Counted from the stretch's first letter, positions 24,892 through 32,545 are shown. The stretch is DNA of 43,108 bases from an uncultured Clostridia bacterium (GCA_934120645.1 CAKOUO010000011.1:1-43108), one strand, 5' to 3'. Notes: generated by a model from the letters alone, not told the origin. Made by a program: numbers and translations.

Positions 24892-25906
24892 GTCTTACTG
24901 TAACATTATTTCCTAATTGTCCATAATTCAATCCCCATGTCCATAAATTTTCGTCATCATCTATAGCTAAATTAGAATCGTACCTTGTTGATATCTCTTT
25001 TAATTTTATTGAAATTTTAATTTCAATTGTATTAGATTGTTTTTTATTTCCAGCTTTATCATAAGCAATTACATATACTTGGTATGTTCCTAGTGTTAAA
25101 TTATTTATCTGGTTTTTATCATATTTTGTTGTTTTACTATTAGAATCTATTACATAATATTCATAATAATCAATTCCACTTTTTGTACTTTCTTCCGTTG
25201 CTTCTGCATCTTCTCCATTTTCTATTATTCTAATTGTTCCTCCTTCTTGTTCTACTTGTGGTGTAAAATCAATTGGAGGCAATTTATCTATTTGGTCTAT
25301 TACTATATCTTTTAATTCTTCTTTACCAGTATTATCCAATATTTTAAATGTATATGTTTCATTTTTTGTTACTTCATAATCCACACCAACTTCTGTATTT
25401 CCTTGGGATAGCAATTCATCTCCATCTGGGTATATTATTTTATTTATTCCCTTAGGGTTAATCGCTTTTATTAATATCTTTATTTTATCTTGATTTGTAT
25501 ATCCTTCTGGCTGAGTCGTATATGTTACAATTGTACCATCCGCTTCTCCTACATATGTTACATTAAAATTGTCATCTACATAAAATTTATAATTTCCACA
25601 AATTACTTCGACAGGAAATTTTTCTGTACTTCTTACATCAATTTCATTATTATTAATTTTAGGTAATTTTTCTTTTGTTAAGTTTTCTCCTTTTCCTTCT
25701 TCATCAATTCTTAAACTTTCAATTGCCATTTCTAATTTTTCTTTTTGCTGTGAAATAGAATATTGTTCTATTCCTTTTTTTGCCTTTGAAACCAATCCAT
25801 TTTCTCCACCTAATGCAGCTATTGTTATTCCTGCTAAAATTAATAATATAATTATTGTAAATACCAATATTATAAGTGTTATTCCTTTTTCTAATCTTTT
25901 GTTCAT
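24857..25906 (-). CDS. Pilin-like surface protein with Ig-type region, N-terminal frame of RCC1 protein
   Basis: The ATG at 25906 follows AAAAGGAGATAAAA; the upstream start at 25948 lacks a ribosome binding site. The N-terminus, MNKRLEKGITLIILVFTIII, is a type IV prepilin-like signal with a KG/ITLI cleavage site. It is followed by GENGLVSKAKKG, the form common in pseudopilin-like proteins of gut Firmicutes. The usual Glu at position +5 is absent (Ile). Residues about 100-300 look like one or two Ig/bacterial Ig-like domains (QVYVIAYDKAGNKKQSNT). The first RCC1 repeat (DSNLAIDDDENLWTWGLNYG) follows, then the frame breaks at 24890-24892. It is probably an exported, surface-displayed adhesin or tip protein. 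Confidence 0.8.
   Translation of the reverse strand: MNKRLEKGITLIILVFTIIILLILAGITIAALGGENGLVSKAKKGIEQYSISQQKEKLEMAIESLRIDEEGKGENLTKEKLPKINNNEIDVRSTEKFPVEVICGNYKFYVDDNFNVTYVGEADGTIVTYTTQPEGYTNQDKIKILIKAINPKGINKIIYPDGDELLSQGNTEVGVDYEVTKNETYTFKILDNTGKEELKDIVIDQIDKLPPIDFTPQVEQEGGTIRIIENGEDAEATEESTKSGIDYYEYYVIDSNSKTTKYDKNQINNLTLGTYQVYVIAYDKAGNKKQSNTIEIKISIKLKEISTRYDSNLAIDDDENLWTWGLNYGQLGNNVTVRRTLFFKINKHF
24890..24892 (-). other. In-frame CGG at the +1 frameshift in the RCC1 gene
   Basis: The upstream frame reads GTA AGA CGG ACA TTA TTC and stops 10 codons after the CGG. Skipping the C at 24892 gives GTA AGA GGA CAT TAT TCT TCA, and the RCC1 repeats then continue without interruption. The context, GA-C-GG, is the same as at 19112-19114. 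Confidence 0.7.
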
Positions 25907-25965
25907 TTTTATCTCCTTTTTACGAAATTTTTGGCATATAATTTTCAATTTGTGAATTTATTATT

Positions 25966-25994
25966 AATATATTCTTATTTTATGAATTTGTCAA
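25966..25994 (-). promoter_or_regulatory. Promoter of the pilin-RCC1 gene
   Basis: On the minus strand, TTGACA (25994-25989) and TATATT (25971-25966) are spaced by 17 bp. Around it are inverted motifs of the type TTCAC-N5-GTGAA (26002-26016) and TTTGTGAA (about 25949-25957), which may be operator sites. Confidence 0.65.
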
Positions 25995-26026
25995 TGTAAA
26001 ATTCACTTTTTGTGAAAAAATAAAAA

Positions 26027-26040
26027 TAACTTATAAGTTA
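26027..26040. promoter_or_regulatory. Palindromic operator candidate 1
   Basis: TAACTTATAAGTTA is a perfect 14-bp palindrome in the divergent region between the pilin-RCC1 gene and the XRE regulator. It recurs, with one mismatch, at 26094-26107. Paired palindromes beside an XRE gene are typical autoregulatory operators. Confidence 0.55.
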
Positions 26041-26093
26041 ATAAAAAAATTGCTTACTATTTATATACGTTTACTTGTTATATTAGTATTTTT

Positions 26094-26107
26094 TAACTCA
26101 TAAGTTA
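26094..26107. promoter_or_regulatory. Palindromic operator candidate 2
   Basis: TAACTCATAAGTTA differs from the copy at 26027-26040 by one base. It lies 24 bp upstream of the XRE start, where it would overlap the promoter of that gene. The two centres are 67 bp apart. Confidence 0.5.
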
Positions 26108-26131
26108 GCTATAAAATATAGAGGTGATATT

Positions 26132-26419
26132 ATGGAATTATATGAAAAAATTAGAAATATCAGAGAAGATAAAGATATAAAACAAAAAGAAATGGCAAAA
26201 TACTTACATATGCAACCATCAACTTATAATGCATATGAAAAAGGAAAAAGAACTATATCTGCAGATTTATTAAAAAATATATGTATTTTTCTAAATATTA
26301 GTGCTGATGAATTACTAGATTTAAAAATAAATAATTCTTATAATCCATTAAATAATGAAAATACTAAAATTTTGAAGAAAATAAAAGATGCATTACTATT
26401 TTCACAAAGAAATAAATAA
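26132..26419 (+). CDS. XRE-family helix-turn-helix regulator
   Basis: The 95-residue protein is mostly one HTH_3 (Cro/C1) domain (about 5-60): KEMAKYLHMQPSTYNAYEKG covers the helix-turn-helix, and ISADLLKNICIFLNISADEL the following helices. A short tail of about 35 residues has no recognisable partner domain. It is divergent from the pilin-RCC1 gene and sits behind two copies of a 14-bp palindrome, so it probably regulates itself and perhaps that gene. ATG follows GAGGTGATATT. Confidence 0.88.
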   Translation: MELYEKIRNIREDKDIKQKEMAKYLHMQPSTYNAYEKGKRTISADLLKNICIFLNISADELLDLKINNSYNPLNNENTKILKKIKDALLFSQRNK

Positions 26420-26430
26420 ACATACAAACA

Positions 26431-26456
26431 AAAAGGTCAGAATTTTCTGACCTTTT
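26431..26456. terminator. Bidirectional terminator between xre and SASP genes
   Basis: AAAAGGTCAGA and TCTGACCTTTT pair perfectly around a 4-nt loop. A-runs and T-runs on either side allow use from both strands. Confidence 0.85.
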
Positions 26457-26471
26457 TGCATACTAGATAAC

Positions 26472-26651
26472 CTATTTGTTTTCTACTGAACGATTTGCTA
26501 TCTCTATTGCTTTAGTAACTATATTACCACAATCTCTAGAAGAAACACTTGCCCAACTTCCACCATCATTTTTAACTTGATCATAAACACCTAATTCTTT
26601 AGCAATTTCTTCTCTTAAATTTTCAGATATTAATTTACTATTTCTAGACAT
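26472..26651 (-). CDS. Alpha/beta-type small acid-soluble spore protein
   Basis: This 59-residue ORF on the minus strand starts with ATG at 26651, just after AAGGAGGATGTT. It reads MSRNSKLISENLREEIAKEL, then GVYDQVKNDGGSWASVSSRD and CGNIVTKAIEIANRS. The pattern EIAKELGV ... GGSW ... SSRDCGxxV is that of alpha/beta SASPs, which coat and protect spore DNA and carry a GPR protease site near the E-I-A region. It is below the usual length cut-off for ORF calling. Its presence is direct evidence of sporulation capacity. Confidence 0.9.
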   Translation of the reverse strand: MSRNSKLISENLREEIAKELGVYDQVKNDGGSWASVSSRDCGNIVTKAIEIANRSVENK

Positions 26652-26839
26652 AACATCCTCCTTACTGATAAAACCAATTTAAGTTCTATCAATATTATTA
26701 TTAGCAAAAAAAATAAAAATATTTTAACAAAATTTAGCTATCAAATTTTAATAATTATTTTTCAACTATTTAAATATTTATAGTAGTAAATTTTATAAAC
26801 TCATGATATACTTATATTATACTATAAAAGGAGATATTT

Positions 26840-28411
26840 ATGGAATTAAAGGAAAAAAATGATTTAATAAAAATTGAGAATCAAACTGATATAAACAATA
26901 CAATTAATCCAACTGATGAAAATCTAATTTTTAAGCCAATTGATGATAATAGTTATAACAATAAAAATAAATATGATGTTTTAGTTACTTTTGGAATTCT
27001 TAGTTTTTCATTTATATTAATTCTATTAATAACATTTTGTATATTTTCATTAGTAAATCTAAACAGTGACCATATTACAAATGGTGTATATATAAAGGGT
27101 ATAGATGTTTCTGGTTTATCTAAAGAAGAAGCAAAGCAAAAAGTAGAAAATTACATAAATTCTTCAATTCCTGAAGAAATTCCACTTAAACATAATGATT
27201 TCAATACTTCTATTTCATCATCACAATTATCTATCAACTTTAATACCGATGAAGCCGTAGAATTAGCTTATAATATTGGAAAAAATGGAAATGTTTTTCA
27301 AAATAACCTTCTTGTTTTGCAAGCATTACTTTCAAAGATTAATATTGACCCTGGATTTTCAATTGATGAAAATCAATTAAAATATGACTTACAAGATATT
27401 TCATCAAAACTTCCTGATAAAGTAATTGAAAGTAGTTGTTATATAGATGGAAATAAATTAATAATAACTAAAGGAAAATCTGGTCAAATTATAAAAATTA
27501 AAGAATCTTTAAATTATATAAAAAATAATATTAATGCTTTAAACACATCTTCCGCTTTAGAATTAATTACTGAAGAACAATATCCTAATGAAATAAATAT
27601 AGATGAAATTTATAACGAAATACATAAAGATCCTGTGGATGCTTACTACACTCAAAATCCATTTGTTGTTGTTCCAAGTGAAAATGGCTTAGATTTTGCA
27701 ATTTCTTTAGATGAAGCAAAACAATTACTCCAAGAAGAAAAAGATGAATATTCAATACCTTTAAAAATATTGTACCCAAATGTAACAACAAATATGATAG
27801 GAACAGAAGCTTTTCCAGATTTACTTTCTGAATTTTCAACAAAATATGCTGTAAGTAATAGAAATCGTACAACTAATTTAATTTTAGCTTCAAATAAAAT
27901 TAATGGTACTGTTCTAATGCCTGGAGAGACTTTTTCTTATAATAAAGTTGTTGGTGAAAGAACCATTGCAGCAGGATACAAAGAAGCTCCTATCTATGTA
28001 GAAGGAAGAGTTGAAGATGGTTTAGGAGGCGGTATTTGCCAAATAACTAGTACATTATATAATGCTGTATTATATGCTAACTTAGATATTGTAGAAAGAA
28101 GTAACCATCAATTTGTTCCTTCATATGTATCTGCAAGTAGAGATGCAACTGTTGTTTATGGTGCAATAGATTTTAAATTTAAAAATAATAGAGATTATCC
28201 TATTAAAATAACATGTTCTGTATCAAATGGAATTGCTAATTTTAAGATTTTTGGTTTAAAATCTGATAATGATTATGATGTTCAAATTACTTCTAGAATT
28301 ACTGGAACAACATCAACATCTATTTATTCTGAAGCTTATAAAACTTTAAGAAAAAATGGAAATATTGTTAGTTCAGAAGTAATTTCAAAAGATATTTATA
28401 AAAGACATTAA
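26840..28411 (+). CDS. VanW-domain cell-wall protein with peptidoglycan-binding-like domains
   Basis: The 523-residue protein has a cytoplasmic N-terminus (1-45), one membrane helix (about 50-74), and extracellular repeats of the PG_binding_4 type starting at GVYIKGIDVSGLSKEEAKQK (about 80-320). A VanW domain follows (about 340-470) with LMPGETFSYNKVVGERT, GGGICQITSTLYNAVLYANL and ERSNHQFVPSY. The family is named from vancomycin-resistance clusters, but most members are chromosomal envelope proteins of unclear function; no van genes are nearby. The start is ATG after AAAGGAG. Confidence 0.9.
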   Translation: MELKEKNDLIKIENQTDINNTINPTDENLIFKPIDDNSYNNKNKYDVLVTFGILSFSFILILLITFCIFSLVNLNSDHITNGVYIKGIDVSGLSKEEAKQKVENYINSSIPEEIPLKHNDFNTSISSSQLSINFNTDEAVELAYNIGKNGNVFQNNLLVLQALLSKINIDPGFSIDENQLKYDLQDISSKLPDKVIESSCYIDGNKLIITKGKSGQIIKIKESLNYIKNNINALNTSSALELITEEQYPNEINIDEIYNEIHKDPVDAYYTQNPFVVVPSENGLDFAISLDEAKQLLQEEKDEYSIPLKILYPNVTTNMIGTEAFPDLLSEFSTKYAVSNRNRTTNLILASNKINGTVLMPGETFSYNKVVGERTIAAGYKEAPIYVEGRVEDGLGGGICQITSTLYNAVLYANLDIVERSNHQFVPSYVSASRDATVVYGAIDFKFKNNRDYPIKITCSVSNGIANFKIFGLKSDNDYDVQITSRITGTTSTSIYSEAYKTLRKNGNIVSSEVISKDIYKRH

Positions 28412-28444
28412 TAAAGAAAAGGAGAATTTTTCCTTTTCTTTATT
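28410..28444. terminator. Bidirectional terminator between VanW and ypeB genes
   Basis: AATAAAGAAAAGGA (28410-28423) and TCCTTTTCTTTATT (28431-28444) form a 14-bp perfect stem with a 7-nt loop, just after the VanW-gene stop and just before the ypeB stop. Confidence 0.8.
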
Positions 28445-28447
28445 ATT

Positions 28448-29812
28448 TTACATTGTTAAAGTTCCATTAGGTGTATCTGTAATAATTAAAATATCTTCCT
28501 CTCTACCGTTTTCAGCATTAATATAAACTAAAAATTCTCTATTATCAACCTTACCTTTAAATTCATAACATAAAATTTCAGTATCATATTCAGTAGGAAT
28601 TATTGCTAATCCTTCTGATAATATTTGCAAATCTTTATTTATTGTTTTCTTTGCCTCTTCTTTACTTATTTTTACTTTTGATACATCTCTGTCTGTATGA
28701 TTATTTAAATATCCTGTTGTTTCTATTCCTAAAACTTCACCATTATCTAAAGCTACTTTTACTTTTATTAAATCTGGATATATAACTACATTATTTTGTG
28801 TATAAGCATAATTTATAGTTACAATTCCATCTTGTTTTAGATAATATGTTTCTTTCATATCTTTAAAGCCTTTACTATTTAAAAACTCTTTTCCTTTTTG
28901 ATTTGCTTCATCTTGAGATATTATTTCAGAATTTACTGTTCTATTAGAGTTCATATAAACAATATGTCCACCTTTTTTAGATACTGAAATATTAACATTA
29001 TCTTCTGAGTTTGTTTTTATAGAAAAATTGTATTCTGGTATTGTTGCATTTTCTGAAAATCCTAAACTTTGTATTTCTTTAATATTATCTTTTCCTATAA
29101 AACTTTCTGCTACATTTTTTGCATTTTCTTCATCAATGTCTTCTCCTGTTAATCCTTTTTTCTCTCCTCTTGTCATATGCTCAGAAAAGGCACCATCATA
29201 AATTAACCCTGAATATTCATGAAAATTTTCTTCTAAGTTGCTAAATCCATCTTTAGATGTAGTACTTACTTGTTGTGAAAATGCGACTGTTCCTTTTTGG
29301 TTTAACTCATTCCACTTAATTCTTCCTGAATTAATATCATCTGATAATTGATTTAATGTATTTTCTAGTTCTACACTATAAGAATGTAAATCTTTCAAGT
29401 TTTTTAAATCATCATCTGATAATTGTTCATTATAAATATTTTTCCTTGATAGTGAATAACTATAGTCACTTACTTGATTCAAAAATTTTTCTGTATTTTC
29501 TAATTCTTGGCTTTCAATTGGTAATTGGGCTAAATATGCTTGTGCTAAATTTGCTTCTCTCCACACATGTGTTAATGTTTCTGCTCCATGTTCTGAAGTA
29601 CTTGATATTAAAGATTTTGCAAGATATGTCTCAACATTTTGAACATAATCAACTAGTTCATAAAAAGCCATATTATATGAATTTTCTGATGCTTGTTTAC
29701 TTTGTCTTTGCTTATTTATAAGAACTGCAATTAAACACACTATTATAACTAAAAATATTGTTATAATACTTAACATATGTGCCTTTTTTAATCTATCTAT
29801 CCATCCTCTCAT
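28448..29812 (-). CDS. ypeB: Germination protein YpeB
   Basis: The 454-residue protein has an N-terminal membrane segment (about 14-33), a helical region (about 40-200) and PepSY-like repeats in the C-terminal half (IVYMNSNRTVNSEIISQDEA, KVALDNGEVLGIETTGYLNN). In Bacillus, YpeB is needed to localise and stabilise the cortex-lytic enzyme SleB in the spore. Here it directly follows sleB on the same strand with a 26-nt gap, the standard sleB-ypeB operon. ATG at 29812 is 12 nt from GGA, rather long. Confidence 0.93.
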   Translation of the reverse strand: MRGWIDRLKKAHMLSIITIFLVIIVCLIAVLINKQRQSKQASENSYNMAFYELVDYVQNVETYLAKSLISSTSEHGAETLTHVWREANLAQAYLAQLPIESQELENTEKFLNQVSDYSYSLSRKNIYNEQLSDDDLKNLKDLHSYSVELENTLNQLSDDINSGRIKWNELNQKGTVAFSQQVSTTSKDGFSNLEENFHEYSGLIYDGAFSEHMTRGEKKGLTGEDIDEENAKNVAESFIGKDNIKEIQSLGFSENATIPEYNFSIKTNSEDNVNISVSKKGGHIVYMNSNRTVNSEIISQDEANQKGKEFLNSKGFKDMKETYYLKQDGIVTINYAYTQNNVVIYPDLIKVKVALDNGEVLGIETTGYLNNHTDRDVSKVKISKEEAKKTINKDLQILSEGLAIIPTEYDTEILCYEFKGKVDNREFLVYINAENGREEDILIITDTPNGTLTM

Positions 29813-29838
29813 CTTATTAAATCATCCTTTCTTTTTTA

Positions 29839-30312
29839 TTATTTACAAAATCTATGTTTTCCTATTGTTTTTACTAATGGTCTAGACCATATCCATTTAT
29901 TTGTAGCAGTACTTGGATTAAAATAATATACACATCCACCTGTTGGATCCCAACCATTCATAGCATCTCTTGCTGCTTTATATACACTAGAGTCTTGACT
30001 TATAGCCGCATTTATTTGTCCGTCTGAAACTGCAGTAAAAGCTCCTGACTGATATATAACCCCTGAAATTGTATTAGGAAATCTGGAATCTTTTACCCTA
30101 TTTAAAATAACAGCACCTACTGCCACTTGTCCTTCATATGGTTCTCCTCTTGCTTCCCCATTTATTGCTCTTGCCATTAATTGTATTTCAGATGTATTTG
30201 CTGAAGCAGCATAACTTGTATTATTTTCTAACCCTTTATCCACAATCCATATACAAAAAGTGGATATTGCTACCAGACTAATTATTAAAAAAATTTTTAA
30301 AATTCTTTTCAA
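29839..30312 (-). CDS. sleB: Spore cortex-lytic enzyme SleB (cell wall hydrolase)
   Basis: The protein is about 157 residues: a signal peptide (MKRILKIFLIISLVAISTFC) followed by a Hydrolase_2 domain (about 40-157) with the probable catalytic Glu in ARAINGEARGEPYEGQVAVG. Aromatic segments such as GGCVYYFNPSTATNKWIWS follow. There is no N-terminal peptidoglycan-binding domain, so it is shorter than B. subtilis SleB. SleB degrades cortex peptidoglycan at germination. I prefer TTG at 30312, 5 nt after GGGTGA; an ATG at 30324 overlaps the binding site. It precedes ypeB and has a sigma-G-like promoter. Confidence 0.9.
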   Translation of the reverse strand: MKRILKIFLIISLVAISTFCIWIVDKGLENNTSYAASANTSEIQLMARAINGEARGEPYEGQVAVGAVILNRVKDSRFPNTISGVIYQSGAFTAVSDGQINAAISQDSSVYKAARDAMNGWDPTGGCVYYFNPSTATNKWIWSRPLVKTIGKHRFCK

Positions 30313-30336
30313 AAAATCACCCATTTCTCTTTTATT

Positions 30337-30365
30337 TATTTTGTTTAAAAAATTGGAAATTATTC
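30337..30365 (-). promoter_or_regulatory. Possible sigma-G promoter of sleB-ypeB
   Basis: On the minus strand GAATA (30365-30361) and CAAAATA (30343-30337) are separated by 17 bp, close to the forespore sigma-G pattern. B. subtilis sleB is sigma-G dependent, which supports the reading. AT-rich DNA makes chance matches common. Confidence 0.4.
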
Positions 30366-30428
30366 AATATTTGAAAAAAATTTAAAATAATGTTAAAATA
30401 TTTTCATATTAATAAAAAGGAGTTTTTT

Positions 30429-31556
30429 ATGAAAAAAGTTTTAATTTTTTATGCATCTTATGGAGGTGGCCATTTAAATGCCGCAAAATCAATTCAAGAA
30501 TGCATAAATTCTAATTATAAAGATTGCGAAACCGAATTAATTGATTGTATGAAATATGTTAATAAACCAATTGAAAAAATTTCAACAGCAGCATACAGAG
30601 AAATGGCAAAAAAATTACCATGGGCTTGGGGAAAAATTTATAATGATTCTCAAAAAGGACCTTTAGCTCATATTTCTTCAAAATCTAATCAAATATTTGC
30701 TATTAAATTATTAAAATTATTAAGAGCTAAAAATCCAGACATAATTATTTCTACACATCCTTTTGGAAGTCAAATGTGTAGTTATTTAAAAAGAAAAGGA
30801 AAAATAACAGCAAAAATTGCTACAATAATGACAGACTTTACTCCACATGATCAATGGCTTGTTGGTAGTGATTTCACTGACTATTTCTTTGTCGCACATG
30901 ACAAAATGAAAGAATATTTAAAATCAAAAAATATTCCTTCAGAAAAAATATTTGTAACTGGAATTCCTATTTCATCAAGATTTTTAAAAGAATATAATAA
31001 AAAAGAAATTTTAAATGAATTTGGATTAAAAGATAATACAAAAAATATATTATTTTTTGGTGGTGGCGAATTTGGACTTGGTAAAGCAAAAACTGTTGAA
31101 GTTTTTGAAAGTTTAATTAAGAACTTTAATAATATTCAAGTAATTGCCATCTCTGGAAAAAATCCAAAAATGAAAGAATGCTTTGAAAATATTGTTAAAC
31201 AATATAAAAAAGAAGATATGGTAAAAATATTAGAATATACAAACCAAGTTCCAGAACTTATGTCCATTTCTGATTTAGTAGTATCAAAACCTGGAGGTTT
31301 AACAACATCTGAAAGTTTAGCATCAAACTTACCTATGATTATAATTAACCCAATTCCAGGTCAAGAAGAAGAAAATGCAGAATTCTTAGAAAGTAAAGGC
31401 ACAGGAATTTGGCTTAGAAAAGACAACTCTCCATACGAAACATTTAAAAACATTATTGATAATCCAAAAAAGCTAGAAGAAATGAAAGAAAACACTAATA
31501 TTTTAGCCAAAAAACATTCAACAGAAGATATTTGTAAAACAATTTTGTCCTTTTAG
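30429..31556 (+). CDS. MGDG synthase/UgtP-type glycosyltransferase (GT28)
   Basis: The 375-residue protein starts MKKVLIFYASYGGGHLNAAK, the N-terminal motif of the MGDG synthase family. It has a C-terminal Glyco_tran_28 domain with FFGGGEFGLGKAKTVEVFE and the donor-binding segment VSKPGGLTTSESLASNLPM, then PIPGQEEENAEFLE. Such enzymes transfer a sugar from UDP-sugar to diacylglycerol (UgtP) or to related lipids. ATG at 30429 follows AAAAAGGAG; the longer frame from 30390 has no binding site. The last codons and the stop lie inside a REP-like element (31546-31576). Confidence 0.88.
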   Translation: MKKVLIFYASYGGGHLNAAKSIQECINSNYKDCETELIDCMKYVNKPIEKISTAAYREMAKKLPWAWGKIYNDSQKGPLAHISSKSNQIFAIKLLKLLRAKNPDIIISTHPFGSQMCSYLKRKGKITAKIATIMTDFTPHDQWLVGSDFTDYFFVAHDKMKEYLKSKNIPSEKIFVTGIPISSRFLKEYNKKEILNEFGLKDNTKNILFFGGGEFGLGKAKTVEVFESLIKNFNNIQVIAISGKNPKMKECFENIVKQYKKEDMVKILEYTNQVPELMSISDLVVSKPGGLTTSESLASNLPMIIINPIPGQEEENAEFLESKGTGIWLRKDNSPYETFKNIIDNPKKLEEMKENTNILAKKHSTEDICKTILSF

Positions 31557-31611
31557 GGACGTTTCTTAAAAGGACATTTTTGTCCTTTTGGGGACGTTTC
31601 TCTTTGGGACA
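31546..31611 (+). repeat. Two tandem 31-bp REP-like palindromes
   Basis: Units at 31546-31576 and 31581-31611 are both 31 bp with a 4-bp gap. Each begins TGTCCTTTT, has a GGGACGTTTCT core and ends in GGACA, so each can fold into a hairpin (stem TGTCCTTTT/AAAAGGACA in the first). The first unit supplies the last three codons and stop of the glycosyltransferase gene. The GGGACG core is shared with the repeats at 32913-33019. Confidence 0.7.
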
Positions 31612-31661
31612 TTTTGTAACAAATTTATAAAAAACACATAAAATACTATGAGGTGTATTTT

Positions 31662-31854
31662 ATGTGTTTTTCTGAATTATCTAGTTGTAATTTAATTGGT
31701 CTTGCTAGTAGCCTTGCAATTGCAATTGGCGAAGATTTAACTTCAGATGAAGCTTGCTGTATTAGCTGCTTTCTTTACTGCATTTGCTGATAATCTTGCA
31801 ATAATTGCAACTACAAAAGCTAAAAATGAAACACAAAATACAAATACATGCTAG
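31662..31854 (+). pseudogene. Frameshifted small protein gene
   Basis: ATG at 31662 follows GAGGTG by 6 nt. The frame reads MCFSELSSCNLIGLASSLAI AIGEDLTSDE, then goes out of frame and stops. Removing one base (G at 31752) lets it continue as LAVLAAFFTAFADNLAIIAT and end at 31854, giving about 63 residues. The restored sequence resembles small Clostridia proteins with EELxxLAAFFTxLGDNLAxIA-type C-termini (from memory), of unknown function. The frameshift here is at GAA-G-CTT, not at CGG. It lies between two REP-like blocks and is probably a decaying gene, though an active +1 shift cannot be excluded. Confidence 0.6.
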
Positions 31855-31880
31855 ATCAATCCATTATAACTTTGAATAAA

Positions 31881-31922
31881 GTTGTCAATGGGTTGTCAAT
31901 GGGGACAGACCAATTGTGTAAC
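31881..31922 (+). repeat. REP-like element with GTTGTCAATG repeat
   Basis: GTTGTCAATGG occurs twice in tandem (31881 and 31892). The second copy begins a 31-bp unit with a GGGGACAG core and a poorly matched 3' end (GTGTAAC). It ends 1 nt before the recR stop. Its start matches the units at 32913-33019, indicating the same family in a degraded form. Confidence 0.55.
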
Positions 31923-31923
31923 A

Positions 31924-32523
31924 TTATATTTCTCTTCTTCCCTCTAATGCCTTAGTTAAAGTAATCTCATCTGTATACTCTAAATCTCCTCCAACAGGAA
32001 TACCATGTGCTATTCTTGTAACTTTAATTCCCATCGGTTTTATTAACTTAGATAAGTACATTGCAGTTGCCTCTCCTTCTACTCTAGGATTTGTCGCAAG
32101 TATAACTTCTTTAACTTCTTCTCCCATAAGTCTTGTAAGTAATTCTTTAATTTTTATATCATCTGGACCAATTCCATTCATAGGAGAAATAGAGCCATGC
32201 AAAACATGATATACTCCTTTAAATTCGTGTGTTTTTTCCATAGCAACTATATCTCTAACATCTTCTACCACACATATTACAGAGTTATCCCTCTTTGGAT
32301 TTGAACATATTGGGCAAGGGTCTGTATCTGATATATTATAACATTTACTACAATATTTTAAATTTTTCTTTGCATCTTGTATTGACTTTATAAACTCATT
32401 TGTTTCTTCTTCAGAACAATTTAACATATAAAAAGCAAGCCTAGCAGCTGTTTTATGTCCTATGCTAGGCAATTTTTCAAAGCTTTCTATTAATTTTTCT
32501 ATTGATGGTGAATATAATGACAT
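31924..32523 (-). CDS. recR: Recombination mediator RecR
   Basis: The 199-residue protein has the N-terminal HhH (LPSIGHKTAARLAFYML), a C4 zinc finger (CSKCYNISDTDPCPIC, about 55-72) and a Toprim domain (ICVVEDVRDIVAMEKT, VILATNPRVEGEATAMYLS). RecR loads RecA with RecO and RecF at gaps. It is the last gene of dnaX-ybaB-recR, 22 nt after ybaB. ATG at 32523 follows AAGGAGAAA. Confidence 0.96.
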   Translation of the reverse strand: MSLYSPSIEKLIESFEKLPSIGHKTAARLAFYMLNCSEEETNEFIKSIQDAKKNLKYCSKCYNISDTDPCPICSNPKRDNSVICVVEDVRDIVAMEKTHEFKGVYHVLHGSISPMNGIGPDDIKIKELLTRLMGEEVKEVILATNPRVEGEATAMYLSKLIKPMGIKVTRIAHGIPVGGDLEYTDEITLTKALEGRREI

Positions 32524-32545
32524 TTCTTTTCTCCTTGAAAACTTA

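Noticed and set aside
19112..24892. CGG simply reassigned to another amino acid or to stop
   Set aside because: A substitution or stop would not change the frame; at both sites the following sequence is only meaningful after a one-base shift.
26840..28411. Vancomycin resistance locus because of the VanW domain
   Set aside because: No vanA/B-type ligase, vanH, vanX or vanRS is nearby. VanW domains are common in envelope proteins, and the ddl at 21418 looks like a normal D-Ala ligase.
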